This document shows positions 1-10,525 of a DNA stretch of 64,000 nt, one piece after another. This DNA comes from CAXBCP01 sp963977005 (GTDB lineage Bacteria > Pseudomonadota > Alphaproteobacteria > MPNO01 > UBA830). The stretch lies in assembly GCA_963977005.1 (NCBI GenBank), contig CAXBMQ010000001.1, positions 370,651 to 434,650 on the forward strand, in the 5' to 3' direction. The notes under the pieces are model-generated. The model saw nothing but the letters and a program-made list of their open reading frames with translations. It had not been told where the DNA came from and did no database searches. Numbering within the stretch: the stretch's first letter is position 1; each line of letters starts with the position of its first letter. Position numbers and translations under genes: made by a program.

Positions 1-1424
<1,424 letters not shown>

Positions 1425-1550
1425 GGTTCTCTCCCAAGGGTGGACGGCCTGTTAGGGCGCCGTTTTACCGGATTATCTTTATTTATGGCGCTCCGGGCAA
1501 GGCGAGCGGGGCTGATTTGGCAGCATTGCGGATGCCGCGGGCGCATGATC

Positions 1551-2690
1551 CTATTCGGGCTGGAATGGGAAATCGTCAATCGGACCCATTTCCTTGCGAT
1601 CCCGCCGGATGATCCTGTCGCTCTGCATATACACGCCAAGAAGCCGGGAAAGGCTCTCCAGCGATTCCAGGTGCACCCGCTCATACCCGTGGGAAGCATC
1701 AAGCCCGAAACAGACGAGACAGGTTCGCACGTCGTTGCCCGCCTCAATCGCACTGGCGGCATCCGACCGGTAATAATTGAACACATCGCGCGAGAACGGA
1801 ATTCCGTTCTCCCGGCACTGTTCGACAAGAAATCTGACAAGGTGGTAATCGAACGGACCGCTTGAATCCATCGCCGCAATGGTGACGCCGAATTCACTTG
1901 TATTTTGCCCCGGGGCGAAGGTGCCGTTATCGACACTTACCATCTCGGCAATATCGCCATGCAGTGTACCGCTCGCGCCGACGCCGACTTCCTCTGCGAT
2001 CGTGAATATCAGGTGGCATTCGACAGGCAGGATCCGCCCGGCTTCCGTGACAGCCTTGGCGGCGGCCAGCATCGCAGCGACACCGGCCTTGTTATCGAGA
2101 TGGCGGGAGACGACGAACCCGCTATCGGTAAACTCAGGCTGCGGATCGACCGCGACGAAATCGCCAACGCCGATCCCAAGTCCGGCAAGGTCGTCGATGG
2201 TCGACACCCGTTCGTCTGGCCTGATCTCCAGATTCCGCCACTCTACCGGCTGGGTATCGATTTCGGTGTTGAACGTGTGGCCCGACGCTTTCAGCGGCAG
2301 AACGGTCCCGCGGACCGGTTCACGCTCGGTGAAGACGGTAACCCGCGCGCCCTCCGCAAAACGCGACGACCACGTGCCGATGGGCGCAAGTTCCAGCCGT
2401 CCGTTGGGTTTCAGGTTTTTCACCATTGCACCCAATGTATCGAGATGGCCTACAACCGCGCGGTCGGGCGACCCTTCGACGCCGGAAATCGTGGCCCGGA
2501 TGGCACCGCGGCGGGTCAGTTCATATTCGATCCCGAGGTCGTCGAGCAGTTCGCTGGTATAGTGAACGATGTTATCCGTAAAACCCGACGGGCTCGGTAT
2601 TTCAAGCAGCCCCCTCAGGGTTTCGCGCAGGTAGTCGACATTTATTTCCGGTGCGCAGACAACGGACGCGGGGAGGGTGTTCGTATTCAT
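1551..2690 (-). CDS. M42 family peptidase of the NAGGN osmolyte system
   Basis: Third gene of the N-acetylglutaminylglutamine amide (NAGGN) trio. The 379-residue protein has the M42 aminopeptidase layout: a metal-binding GHLDTLG (H82), RHLDNKAG (D199 bridging the two metals), the IAEEVG acid pair (E233/E234), SVDNGT near 252 and a late FGLDASHGYER. Members of this exact subfamily occur almost only beside the amidotransferase and the GNAT/ATP-grasp gene; turnover or trimming of the osmolyte is a plausible role but is inference. It starts at an ATG 2 bp after the synthetase stop, so the two are surely co-transcribed. Confidence 0.9.
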   Translation of the reverse strand: MNTNTLPASVVCAPEINVDYLRETLRGLLEIPSPSGFTDNIVHYTSELLDDLGIEYELTRRGAIRATISGVEGSPDRAVVGHLDTLGAMVKNLKPNGRLELAPIGTWSSRFAEGARVTVFTEREPVRGTVLPLKASGHTFNTEIDTQPVEWRNLEIRPDERVSTIDDLAGLGIGVGDFVAVDPQPEFTDSGFVVSRHLDNKAGVAAMLAAAKAVTEAGRILPVECHLIFTIAEEVGVGASGTLHGDIAEMVSVDNGTFAPGQNTSEFGVTIAAMDSSGPFDYHLVRFLVEQCRENGIPFSRDVFNYYRSDAASAIEAGNDVRTCLVCFGLDASHGYERVHLESLESLSRLLGVYMQSDRIIRRDRKEMGPIDDFPFQPE

Positions 2691-2692
2691 AT

Positions 2693-4468
2693 CTAACAGG
2701 AATCCTTTCCATCCAGCACCGGCGCGGTCCGCGCCGTGAGCGGGAACAGCAGGTCGATAAACCTTGCGGCCGTCGGCTGGGGTTCGTGATTGGCGAGGCC
2801 CGGCCGCTCGTTCGCTTCGATCAGCCAGTAGGTCTCGCCCGAGACGTCAGGCACAAGGAAGTCCAGCCCGACGACGGGAATTTCAATCGCGGCGGCGGCA
2901 TTCACGGCGGCCCGGGCAAGAACCGGATTAAGCTTGTCGGTGACGTCCTGGATCGTTCCCCCGGTATGAAGATTGGCCGCCTTGCGCAGGACGATCCTCT
3001 TCCCCTGCTCGGGGATGTCGTCAAGCCCGTACCCTGCATGCTGCAGGAAACGCTCGGTTTCTTCGTCGAACGGAATGCTGCTTTCGCCGCCGGTTGCCGC
3101 TTCGCGGCGGCGGCTCTGCTTTTCGATCAGGATACGCGCCGTATCGCTGCCGTTGCCGACGATCTCTGCGGGGCGGCGAATTGCAGCGGCCACGACCTCG
3201 CCCCCGATAACGAGGACCCGCAGATCCTCGCCCTCCACGAATTGTTCGACCAGGACATTCGGGCATTCCTGTCGCGCACGCTCGATCGCAAACAGCGCCT
3301 CGTCTCGGGAGGATATATCGACGGCGACGCCTGCGCCCTGTTCGCCCCGGGCAGGTTTGACGACGATTCTGCCATAGCGTTCGATAAAAGCATCCAGATC
3401 GTCATTCGCTTCCGTCAGTTCGATCTGGTCCGGCATCGACAGACCGGCATCCAGCAAAACTTCCCGGGTCACGGCCTTGTTATCGCAGATCGACATCGCG
3501 ACCGAAGACGTCAGGGCCGACAGCGATTCGCGACACAGGACAGTCTGGGCACCGTTGGTCAGACGAAAATATCCGCGGGCGGCATCCAGAACGGAAACCG
3601 CAATCCCACGGCGGCGCGCCTCGTCGACGATGATTTTTGCATAGACGTTGAGGTCCTGGTCGGGCGTCGGCCCGCTAAACAGCTCCGTATTGATATCGTT
3701 CTTGGTTTTCAGGGTGAATACGGGCACCCGCCGGAAGCCAAGCTTTTCGTAAAGTGCGATCGCGTCGGATTTGTCGTGTTTGACCGACAAATCCATGAAG
3801 GCCCGCCCGCGCGCCAGAAAACGGCCGGCAAGATGGTGCGTCAGCGCCTCGCCGACGCCGCTGTGAGGCGATTTCGCGTCTACCGCCAGCGCCCACATGC
3901 TTGAACCGTTTTCCGGGTCGTTGAAAACGGGAACGTGATCGACGCCGAACACCGCGCCGATAATCTCATCAGACGTATCGTCCACGGCGACCAGAACCGT
4001 CAGTCCACTGGTCCCGTTGAGCCCGCGCCAGAAATCCTCTCCGGCGGGAACCATACCGCGTGCTTCGTAGATCGCATCGACGATGCGGCCTTCGCGCCGC
4101 GGCCGGATCTTGCGGATCGTGAACGGCCGGTGCTTCGGTTCCGCCGGACGGTACTGATCCAGCCAGATACGGTACGCGTGTGACGGATCGAGAAAAAGCG
4201 TCTGGGGCGCAAGCGATACGACGACATGCGGATCGCGCAGATAAAACGCGATGTCGCGTTTTCCCGGCGTTTCCTTCGCGAGCTCTGCCGCCAGTGCCTC
4301 GGGGGATGCAAATGTGTGGGCGAACAGCAGACGGCCCCAGCCGCAATCCAGAAAGGCATCCCGGTCCGGCTGGCTGTCCGCCGGCGCGCATGCGGGATCG
4401 TGCCAGTTGCGCAGCGTAAGCGGGCTGCGGCGTTGTGGCGGAATGAATGCTGTGTTCATACCCATCAT
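2693..4468 (-). CDS. ngg: N-acetylglutaminylglutamine synthetase (GNAT plus ATP-grasp fusion)
   Basis: Central enzyme for the dipeptide osmoprotectant NAGGN. The 591-residue protein joins an N-terminal GNAT acetyltransferase (roughly residues 110-265, with the SPHSGVGEALTHHL acetyl-CoA loop) to a C-terminal ATP-grasp ligase (roughly 310-590, with VVKPARGEQGAGV and EANERPGLANHEPQ metal/ATP segments). By the known pathway it acetylates glutamine and joins a second glutamine; the neighbouring amidotransferase then makes the amide. The ATG at 4468 follows a GAGGG ribosome site 6 bp after the asnO stop; two further in-frame ATGs at 4465 and 4459 are possible alternatives. Confidence 0.93.
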   Translation of the reverse strand: MMGMNTAFIPPQRRSPLTLRNWHDPACAPADSQPDRDAFLDCGWGRLLFAHTFASPEALAAELAKETPGKRDIAFYLRDPHVVVSLAPQTLFLDPSHAYRIWLDQYRPAEPKHRPFTIRKIRPRREGRIVDAIYEARGMVPAGEDFWRGLNGTSGLTVLVAVDDTSDEIIGAVFGVDHVPVFNDPENGSSMWALAVDAKSPHSGVGEALTHHLAGRFLARGRAFMDLSVKHDKSDAIALYEKLGFRRVPVFTLKTKNDINTELFSGPTPDQDLNVYAKIIVDEARRRGIAVSVLDAARGYFRLTNGAQTVLCRESLSALTSSVAMSICDNKAVTREVLLDAGLSMPDQIELTEANDDLDAFIERYGRIVVKPARGEQGAGVAVDISSRDEALFAIERARQECPNVLVEQFVEGEDLRVLVIGGEVVAAAIRRPAEIVGNGSDTARILIEKQSRRREAATGGESSIPFDEETERFLQHAGYGLDDIPEQGKRIVLRKAANLHTGGTIQDVTDKLNPVLARAAVNAAAAIEIPVVGLDFLVPDVSGETYWLIEANERPGLANHEPQPTAARFIDLLFPLTARTAPVLDGKDSC

Positions 4469-4474
4469 GAACCC

Positions 4475-6250
4475 TCAGGTGATGCCGTGACGCTGGAACC
4501 AGTTTTCGAGCAGCGCTATCTGCCACAGCTTGGAGCCGCGCAGCGGCGTGATGTGATCTTCGGGTGCGGCAAGCAACGCATCCACGTAGTCGCGACGGAA
4601 AACGCCGCGGCCGCGCGCGGCCGGGGCGTCGAGAATCCCGCGGACGCGATCTAGAAACGGGCCACGCAGGTATTTGAGCGCCGGCACCGGGAAATATCCC
4701 TTGGGCCGGTCGATGACGGCCGCGGGAATTACGCTGCGCGATGCTTCCTTCAGGATATATTTGCCCTCGTCACGCAGTTTGAGTTCGGGCGGTATCCGGG
4801 CGGCGAGTTCGACCACGTCGTGATCCAGAAACGGAACGCGTGCTTCCAGCCCCCAGGCCATGGTCATGTTGTCGACCCGCTTCACCGGATCGTCCACCAG
4901 CATGATCGTCGAATCGATCCGCAGCGCCTTGTCGATCGGGCTGTCGGCCCCGGCGGTTGCAAAATGCTTTTCGATGAATTCGCGGCTGTAATCGTTTTTC
5001 AGGCGGTGCGCCTCAAGCGCGGTCTGCATCTCGGTGTGGTCGCGGTCGCAAAACACCCGGCGGTAGTCGTCCTCCGGCGCGTTGCTTTGCATCATGGGCG
5101 GATACCAGTGATAGCCGGCGAACACCTCGTCGGCGCCCTGGCCGCTCTGGACCACTTTCACCGTCTTCGAGACCTCTTCGGACAAAAGATAAAAGCCGAT
5201 TGCATCGTGACTGACCATCGGTTCCGACATGGCATCGATGCATTTGTCCAGTTCCGAGAGCGATCGGCTGGAATCGATGAAGATCCGGTGGTGGTCGGTA
5301 TCAAAACGGCGGGCGACGATGTCGGAATATTCGAACTCGTCGCCCTTTTCGTCACCGACTGTCTCGAATCCGATGGAAAACGTCTGGAGATCGTCATGAC
5401 CGGCTTCCGCGATCAGCCCGGTGATGAGACTTGAATCCACGCCGCCGGACAGCAGCACGCCCACCGGCACATCGGCTACCAGCCGTCGGGCCACAGCCTG
5501 GCGCAGGGTATCGAGCAGCAGATCACGCCAGTCGTTTTCATCCCGGCCCGCATCCTGCTCGGTCGGACCATAGGTCAGCGTCCAGTAGGTCCATTCCGAT
5601 TTCCGGCCATCCGGATCAATCGTCATCAGCGTTGCAGGCGGAAGTTTGCGGACGCCGTTCAGAATGGTATGCGGCGCCGGCACCACGGCGTGGAAGCTCA
5701 TGTAATAGTGCAGGGCCGCGGGATCGATATCGGTATCGACATCCCCCGCGGCCAGCAGGGCCGGCAGGGTAGACGCGAAACGAAAGCGCTGCGGCGTGTC
5801 CGTGTAATAGACCGGTTTGATACCCAGCCGGTCACGGCCGAGGATCACACGCCCGCTGTCGCGTTCCCAGATGGCAAATGCAAACATGCCGGCGAGGCGT
5901 TCCACGAAACCCGCACCCCACGCATGATAGGCTTTAAGAATAACCTCAGTGTCGCCGCGTGAGAAAAAACTGTAGCCCGCCGCTTCGAGTTCGCGCCGAA
6001 GCGATCCGTAATTGTATATCGCGCCGTTATAAACGACGGTCAGTCCCAGTGCGCTGTCGACCATCGGTTGCTGTGCGTGGTCGCTCAGATCGATGATTTT
6101 AAGACGACGATGGGCGAACGCCACCGGACCGTGTGCCACCGCGCCAGTCGAATCCGGCCCGCGGGGAGACATCGTGTCAGCCATCCGGGCGCAGGCTTCC
6201 GGCGATGCGTGATGGTTGTCGAACCTGATTTCTCCGGCGATGCCGCACAT
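4475..6250 (-). CDS. asnO: N-acetylglutaminylglutamine amidotransferase (asparagine-synthetase family)
   Basis: First gene of the NAGGN operon. The 591-residue protein is a class II glutamine amidotransferase: Cys2 (MCGIAGE) is the glutaminase nucleophile once Met is removed, with RGPDSTGAV and HRRLKIIDLS in the N-terminal domain, and the PP-loop LLSGGVDSS (near residue 268) in the synthetase domain. It amidates N-acetylglutaminylglutamine, making the neutral osmolyte that accumulates under salt stress in Sinorhizobium and Pseudomonas. The promoter must lie in the AT-rich gap upstream (6251-6478). Confidence 0.94.
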   Translation of the reverse strand: MCGIAGEIRFDNHHASPEACARMADTMSPRGPDSTGAVAHGPVAFAHRRLKIIDLSDHAQQPMVDSALGLTVVYNGAIYNYGSLRRELEAAGYSFFSRGDTEVILKAYHAWGAGFVERLAGMFAFAIWERDSGRVILGRDRLGIKPVYYTDTPQRFRFASTLPALLAAGDVDTDIDPAALHYYMSFHAVVPAPHTILNGVRKLPPATLMTIDPDGRKSEWTYWTLTYGPTEQDAGRDENDWRDLLLDTLRQAVARRLVADVPVGVLLSGGVDSSLITGLIAEAGHDDLQTFSIGFETVGDEKGDEFEYSDIVARRFDTDHHRIFIDSSRSLSELDKCIDAMSEPMVSHDAIGFYLLSEEVSKTVKVVQSGQGADEVFAGYHWYPPMMQSNAPEDDYRRVFCDRDHTEMQTALEAHRLKNDYSREFIEKHFATAGADSPIDKALRIDSTIMLVDDPVKRVDNMTMAWGLEARVPFLDHDVVELAARIPPELKLRDEGKYILKEASRSVIPAAVIDRPKGYFPVPALKYLRGPFLDRVRGILDAPAARGRGVFRRDYVDALLAAPEDHITPLRGSKLWQIALLENWFQRHGIT

Positions 6251-6478
6251 ACTGGCCTGCTTTCCCTTCCCCGGCGAAAATCGACGGCATTAATGAACAG
6301 CGGGTGCGCGCGCGAAGACACGCTTCAGGAAAAAACCCGAATAAACCGCGATATTTATGGACTTGAAGTATATATAGCGTCATTCTTCAGAAATTCAAGC
6401 ATCGTTGACTTCGAAGAATAACCAAATGATTATGGTTTAATCATTTCATTTCTATTATTTTTTTCTTATATATGTAAT
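6251..6478. other. AT-rich intergenic region upstream of the NAGGN operon
   Basis: This 228-bp gap is far AT-richer than its surroundings, especially from about 6330 onward, and the low-GC stretch continues into the last codons of the Rieske gene to about 6530. It must hold the asnO promoter and the 3' end of the Rieske transcript. An inverted repeat TATATGTA / TACATATA with a 5-bp loop lies at about 6470-6490, across the Rieske stop codon. No gene is seen. The sharp drop in GC suggests a junction where the osmolyte operon was inserted, or a strongly melting regulated promoter; which of these cannot be told here. Confidence 0.6.
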
Positions 6479-6805
6479 TTATACATATATTTTATTTTCG
6501 ATTATTTTAATTTCTATTTTTTCGAGCCCCTGGCCGGGACAAGGTCCGTCGACGCAGATGCCGTCGTCGATGTTGAACAGGGCGGAATGCATCGAGCACA
6601 GGATCATGTCCCGGTCATAGGACAGGAAAGCGTCCGGCTTCCAGTCCAGCGGCGCACCGTAATGGGGACAGAAATTGCGGTAGCCGAACACCTCGTCGCC
6701 GCGCCGGACCACGAAGAACGGCTTTTGCCCGTCGATATTTTCGAACCCCTTGCTGCCGGGGTCCTCCAGCTCATCCAGGCGGCAAAGATACACCGGGTCG
6801 CTCAT
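6479..6805 (-). CDS. Rieske [2Fe-2S] ferredoxin-like protein
   Basis: Small cytoplasmic Rieske-fold protein of about 108 residues. Cluster ligands are visible as CPHYGAPLD (C-x-H) and CSMHSALF (C-x-x-H), in the pattern of stand-alone Rieske ferredoxins that feed electrons to oxygenases. The ATG at 6805 with GGAA upstream is preferred; an in-frame GTG at 6820 would add five residues. The last dozen codons (KIEIKIIENKIYV) are very AT-rich, unlike the rest of the gene, as if the original 3' end had been replaced. It sits between EVE and the osmolyte operon on the same strand; the partner oxygenase is unknown. Confidence 0.85.
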   Translation of the reverse strand: MSDPVYLCRLDELEDPGSKGFENIDGQKPFFVVRRGDEVFGYRNFCPHYGAPLDWKPDAFLSYDRDMILCSMHSALFNIDDGICVDGPCPGQGLEKIEIKIIENKIYV

Positions 6806-6833
6806 GTGCGGTTCCGACACGTTTCAGCGCCGG

Positions 6834-7247
6834 TCAGGGTTTGACGCCGCACATCTTGCACAGCAGTTTCCAGTGATCCTTGCCGACCGGCACCACCGAC
6901 AGGCGCGACTGTTTGACCAGCGCCAGATCGGCGAGCTTCGGTTCCGCCTTGATATCGGCGAGGGTCACCGGCGTCCTGACCGGTTCGACCGCCTTGATAT
7001 CGACCATGCCGAAGCGGCCCGAGTCATCTGTGTGGTCCGGGTAATGTTCCTTCACGACCTCGACGATACCGACGATCCGCTTTTCGTTGACCGAGTGATA
7101 GAAAAAGCCCCTGTCGCCCTTCTTCATGGCCTTCATGTTGTTATTGGCCTGATAGTTGCGCACGCCGTCCCAGTGTTCGACACCCTTTTTCACCTGGTCG
7201 TCCCAAGACCACGCGCCGGGTTCGGATTTGAAAAGCCAGTACTGCAT
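6834..7247 (-). CDS. EVE domain-containing protein
   Basis: A 137-residue protein that is one whole EVE domain (PUA-like fold), opening MQYWLFKSEPGAWSWDDQ and containing WDGVRNYQANN and GDRGFFYHS, the typical core of thymonuclear protein 1 homologues. EVE domains bind modified bases in nucleic acids; the bacterial stand-alone form is conserved near tsaD/gpsA in alphaproteobacteria and its substrate is not settled. It ends 28 bp before the Rieske start, probably on the same transcript. Confidence 0.92.
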   Translation of the reverse strand: MQYWLFKSEPGAWSWDDQVKKGVEHWDGVRNYQANNNMKAMKKGDRGFFYHSVNEKRIVGIVEVVKEHYPDHTDDSGRFGMVDIKAVEPVRTPVTLADIKAEPKLADLALVKQSRLSVVPVGKDHWKLLCKMCGVKP

Positions 7248-7317
7248 CGATGCTGCATCCTCATGTCGTTATGTGTCCCGTCAATACATCACGGGGCCGG
7301 GAATTGGCAAAAGCCGG

Positions 7318-8304
7318 TCAGTCCGCTTCCCGTCGTAGCGGGCGCGACAGCAGCGCTTCGATCACCGCGTCGATATCCGCCCCCCGGTTCAGCACGGCAT
7401 CGACCGCCGCCGCGATCGGCATCTCAATGCCGAGCTGTTCCGCCAGGGTGACGGCGGCGCTTGCGGTAAAGACCCCTTCGGCGACGGAATGCCGTTCTCC
7501 GAGTATCTCTGCCAATGTCTGTCCCGCGCCCAGTGCCTGGCCGAGCGAATAGTTGCGCGACTGCGTGCTGGTACAGGTCAGCACCAGATCGCCGAGGCCC
7601 GACAGCCCCATCATGGTCTCCGCCTGCCCGCCCTTGGCAAGGCACAGCCGCGTGAGTTCGGCGAGTCCGCGGGTTACCAGCGCGGCGCGGGCGTTGTCGC
7701 CGAACCCCCGCCCCTCGGCAATGCCGCAGGCGATCGCCAGCACGTTCTTGACCGCGCCACCGATCTGGGCGCCGATCACGTCGCCGCCCGAATAGGGTCG
7801 GAACCGGTCGGAGCTCAGCCGATCGGCAAGGGCCTGCGCGGCGGCAAGATCGCTGCCCGCGAGCGTCACCGCCGTGGGCAGGTCGGCCGCGACCTCGGAG
7901 GCGAAGGTCGGCCCCGACAGAACGAATACGGGGTTCTGCGGAAACGTGGCTGCAACCGCTTCGCTCATCAGTGCCAGCGTTTCCTGTTCGATGCCCTTGG
8001 CGCAAACGATCAGCGGCGTTGTCGGCGCAATTTGCCCGGCGAGAGGCGCGATGGTGCTACGCAGGTGCTGTGCGGGTGCTGCCAATAACAGGGCGGCGGC
8101 GGCAGCCGCTTCTGACAGATCGGCGGTCGCGCGGATATCGGGATCAAGCGCGACGCCCGGCAGATACAGGGTGTTCTCGTGCCCGTCATTGATCGCGTCA
8201 ACGATATCGGTTTCGTATGCCCACAGCGTGACATCGTTCCCCGCACGCCGCGCCGCCAGCGCCAGCGCGGTGCCCCATGCGCCTGCCCCGATGATCGAGA
8301 TCAT
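7318..8304 (-). CDS. gpsA: Glycerol-3-phosphate dehydrogenase [NAD(P)+]
   Basis: Reduces dihydroxyacetone phosphate to sn-glycerol 3-phosphate for phospholipid synthesis. The 328-residue protein opens MISIIGAGAWGTALA, the Rossmann dinucleotide loop, and carries VCAKGIE, LSGPTFASEVA, the lysine segment GGAVKNVLAIACGIAEGRGFGDNARAAL and the C-terminal substrate domain. The ATG at 8304 was chosen because the Rossmann loop follows it directly; upstream in-frame codons belong to the overlapping oxygenase gene. Start and upstream stop overlap as ATGA, implying translational coupling. Confidence 0.97.
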   Translation of the reverse strand: MISIIGAGAWGTALALAARRAGNDVTLWAYETDIVDAINDGHENTLYLPGVALDPDIRATADLSEAAAAAALLLAAPAQHLRSTIAPLAGQIAPTTPLIVCAKGIEQETLALMSEAVAATFPQNPVFVLSGPTFASEVAADLPTAVTLAGSDLAAAQALADRLSSDRFRPYSGGDVIGAQIGGAVKNVLAIACGIAEGRGFGDNARAALVTRGLAELTRLCLAKGGQAETMMGLSGLGDLVLTCTSTQSRNYSLGQALGAGQTLAEILGERHSVAEGVFTASAAVTLAEQLGIEMPIAAAVDAVLNRGADIDAVIEALLSRPLRREAD

Positions 8305-8981
8305 GCAGCGTCCGAACCGGGCCGGGGGCCGGGTTGCGGTTGCGGCGCCGGCGTCAGGTTCATCGCCACCGATATACGCACACCGTCGCCGCGATAAGGC
8401 CGTACTCCGTGCGACAGCCAGGACGGAAAGATCAGCATCAAACCGGCACGCGGGCGCACCAATTCGCTGGCCCCGATCGACTGGCCGCCGGGCATGGCAA
8501 TCGCAAGATCGGGCGCCAGCATGGCGGGGGCCACGCCGCGGGGGTCCTGTATTTCGAACTCGCCGCCAAGCGACGGATCGTCGCCGATGCCGCCATCGTC
8601 GACATAGTAGCTTGCCGACCAATAGGCGCCGGGATGGGTGTGAAATTCGTTCCCGTTCCCGTCCCGGTTCACGTTGGCCCAGCAATTGGTCAGCCACGTT
8701 ACCGGCACCGGGCGGCCCGCGCGGTCGCAGGTAACCTGCGCGGCAACCGCGCGCGCGGCATCGAGCAGTGTTTTCACCGGCGCGCCGCCCCAGGTCTCGA
8801 ATTCCCAGTCGGACTGCCAGCCGCCCAGATTGCTGTGCTGCGTGCCCTTGTCGGATTTTTCACGCGCCAGGATAAGCCGCTTCAGTTCGGCGTTGAGCGC
8901 CGCCGCGTCGGGCATCATGCATTCTATCACGGGTGTCGGGAAAAGCCCCGAGATCCTGGCGTTGGTTTCCCTGTCGTTCAT
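8301..8981 (-). CDS. Putative 2OG-Fe(II) oxygenase (TIGR02466-like)
   Basis: A 226-residue protein resembling the TIGR02466 family of putative 2-oxoglutarate/Fe(II) oxygenases. Likely iron ligands are H114/H116 in FHTHPGAYWSASYYVDD and H191 in WLSHGV, with R202 (GDGVRISVAMN) as the 2-oxoglutarate arginine. The substrate is unknown. The gene overlaps the hydrolase upstream by ATGA and gpsA downstream by ATGA, so three proteins with no obvious common pathway are locked into one translational unit. Confidence 0.82.
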   Translation of the reverse strand: MNDRETNARISGLFPTPVIECMMPDAAALNAELKRLILAREKSDKGTQHSNLGGWQSDWEFETWGGAPVKTLLDAARAVAAQVTCDRAGRPVPVTWLTNCWANVNRDGNGNEFHTHPGAYWSASYYVDDGGIGDDPSLGGEFEIQDPRGVAPAMLAPDLAIAMPGGQSIGASELVRPRAGLMLIFPSWLSHGVRPYRGDGVRISVAMNLTPAPQPQPGPRPGSDAA

Positions 8982-9781
8982 TCTGACATCCTGTGCCGGT
9001 CGATGAAGTCGCGCACGGCGCTGTTATACGCCCCGGTCTCGACATGGATCACGAAATGGCCACCGGTCGGGACGACCACGTATTCCGCCCCCGGTACGTT
9101 CTCCGCCAGTTCGTCGGACAGATAGCGCGGCGTGACCATATCGTCCTCGGCGACAATCACCAGCGTCGGCGCCTTGATCTCGCCCATCCGGTCGCGCCGG
9201 TCGAACGCGCAGATCGCATCGATCCGGCTTTCCATGATCTCGACCGGCTGGTCGGCCCCTGCAAGATAACCTTCGAGCTCGTCGATGCGGTCCGGGTTCC
9301 GGGTGATGTACCATGGCGGCAACAGGGTCAGGATCGAATGACGCGCATAGTCCGCCGTGCCGGACCCGGACAGTACGGATCGCCGCGCCGCAAAGGCCCG
9401 GTTGAAATAGGAGTCCCGGCCCGGCCAGGTGGCGCTCAGGACCAGCGATGCCAGGCGGTCGGGATAATCCTGCGCAACGACCTGGCCCATCGCGCCGCCG
9501 GTCGAATGACCGACCCAGTGGGCACGCTCGATGCCGAGTCCGTCCATCAGGCGGATCGCGTCCGCCGCCATCTGGTCGACCGAATAATCGATCCTTGAAT
9601 AGGTGCTCTGACCGCAGCCGCGGTGATCGTGAACGATCGTACGGTAGCCGTCCGAAAAGGCGGGTATCTGCTGCGACCAGACCGCGCCGCCGCCGCCGAG
9701 GCCCGGCACGAACATGACCGGTTCGCCGGATCCGGCCTCCTCGTAATAAATCTCGCCATCGCCGATATCGACCTTTGGCAC
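8978..9781 (-). CDS. Alpha/beta hydrolase (RutD / enol-lactonase-like)
   Basis: A 267-residue alpha/beta-hydrolase with the nucleophile elbow GHSTGG (S93), the oxyanion segment FVPGLGGGG, the acid in IVAEDDMVTP and the late histidine in PTGGHFVIH. It looks most like 3-oxoadipate enol-lactonase or RutD-type aminoacrylate hydrolases, but the substrate cannot be read from sequence. The start is a GTG at 9781 with a GGGAGGGACGG ribosome region. It lies 40 bp downstream of a cupin gene and overlaps the oxygenase by ATGA. Confidence 0.88.
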   Translation of the reverse strand: MPKVDIGDGEIYYEEAGSGEPVMFVPGLGGGGAVWSQQIPAFSDGYRTIVHDHRGCGQSTYSRIDYSVDQMAADAIRLMDGLGIERAHWVGHSTGGAMGQVVAQDYPDRLASLVLSATWPGRDSYFNRAFAARRSVLSGSGTADYARHSILTLLPPWYITRNPDRIDELEGYLAGADQPVEIMESRIDAICAFDRRDRMGEIKAPTLVIVAEDDMVTPRYLSDELAENVPGAEYVVVPTGGHFVIHVETGAYNSAVRDFIDRHRMSE

Positions 9782-9821
9782 GGTGCTTCCGTCCCTCCCT
9801 TTCCGCCTTTTCCCGTCCCGC

Positions 9822-10313
9822 TCAGGTGTCGTTCATGCCAAGGGCGCGTTCGATCTCGACAACGTTTTCGGGCCGCGCGAACGGTGCCGGTGCCGGATCG
9901 CCCGGCCGGCGTGCCTGCCCGATGGTCTCGAAAAAGTCTTCCAGGCCCGCGGGTGTGATCACCCACAGCATCACCAGGTCCTCGTCGCCGTCGTTATAGA
10001 TGGCGTGCTTGACGTCATAGCCGAGAAAGCAGGACGACCCGGGCACGATGTCGTGGCGTTCGCCATCCACCATCACGTGGCCTTTGCCCCTGAAGCAGAT
10101 CTGCAGCTCCACCTGATCGGGATGGGAGTGTTCGCGCACGTGGCCGCCGACGCCGATGGTCTGATACCCCATCGACACATCGTTGAATTTGGTGTTGGCC
10201 GGGGTCAGCATCGGTTCGGCATGGCCGTTCGCCGGGACCGGCTGCCAGAAGCTCGGCCCGTCACCGGGTTGCATTACGACCGCGTGCCCCCGGATATCGT
10301 CGGTGCCCGTCAT
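9822..10313 (-). CDS. Cupin domain-containing protein
   Basis: A 163-residue single-cupin protein. The metal site is visible as HSHPDQVE (His-x-His...Glu) in the first cupin motif and the second motif as PGSSCFLGYDVKHAIYNDGDEDL. The ATG at 10313 follows GGAGGGAGAGAG; the frame is open further upstream but without a good start. It is the first gene of a probable cupin-hydrolase-oxygenase-gpsA transcript. Function unknown; many such proteins are small dioxygenases or isomerases. Confidence 0.85.
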   Translation of the reverse strand: MTGTDDIRGHAVVMQPGDGPSFWQPVPANGHAEPMLTPANTKFNDVSMGYQTIGVGGHVREHSHPDQVELQICFRGKGHVMVDGERHDIVPGSSCFLGYDVKHAIYNDGDEDLVMLWVITPAGLEDFFETIGQARRPGDPAPAPFARPENVVEIERALGMNDT

Positions 10314-10525
10314 GCTCTCTCTCCCTCCAATACGGTTTGAGGGGTCATTGTACGACGATCCGGGCAAATGCCAAAGCGGGCCACGAGACAGCGACACGGT
10401 TTTTCAGGCGATCTTCTGCGATTCCGCCTGTTGTCCGCCTCGCCACGGCATTCGGCATTCGGGAAAGCGGCGCGACATGTCGCCGACCCGGAACACAGCG
10501 GTGCGGGCGGGGCGCCCGCTGAATA

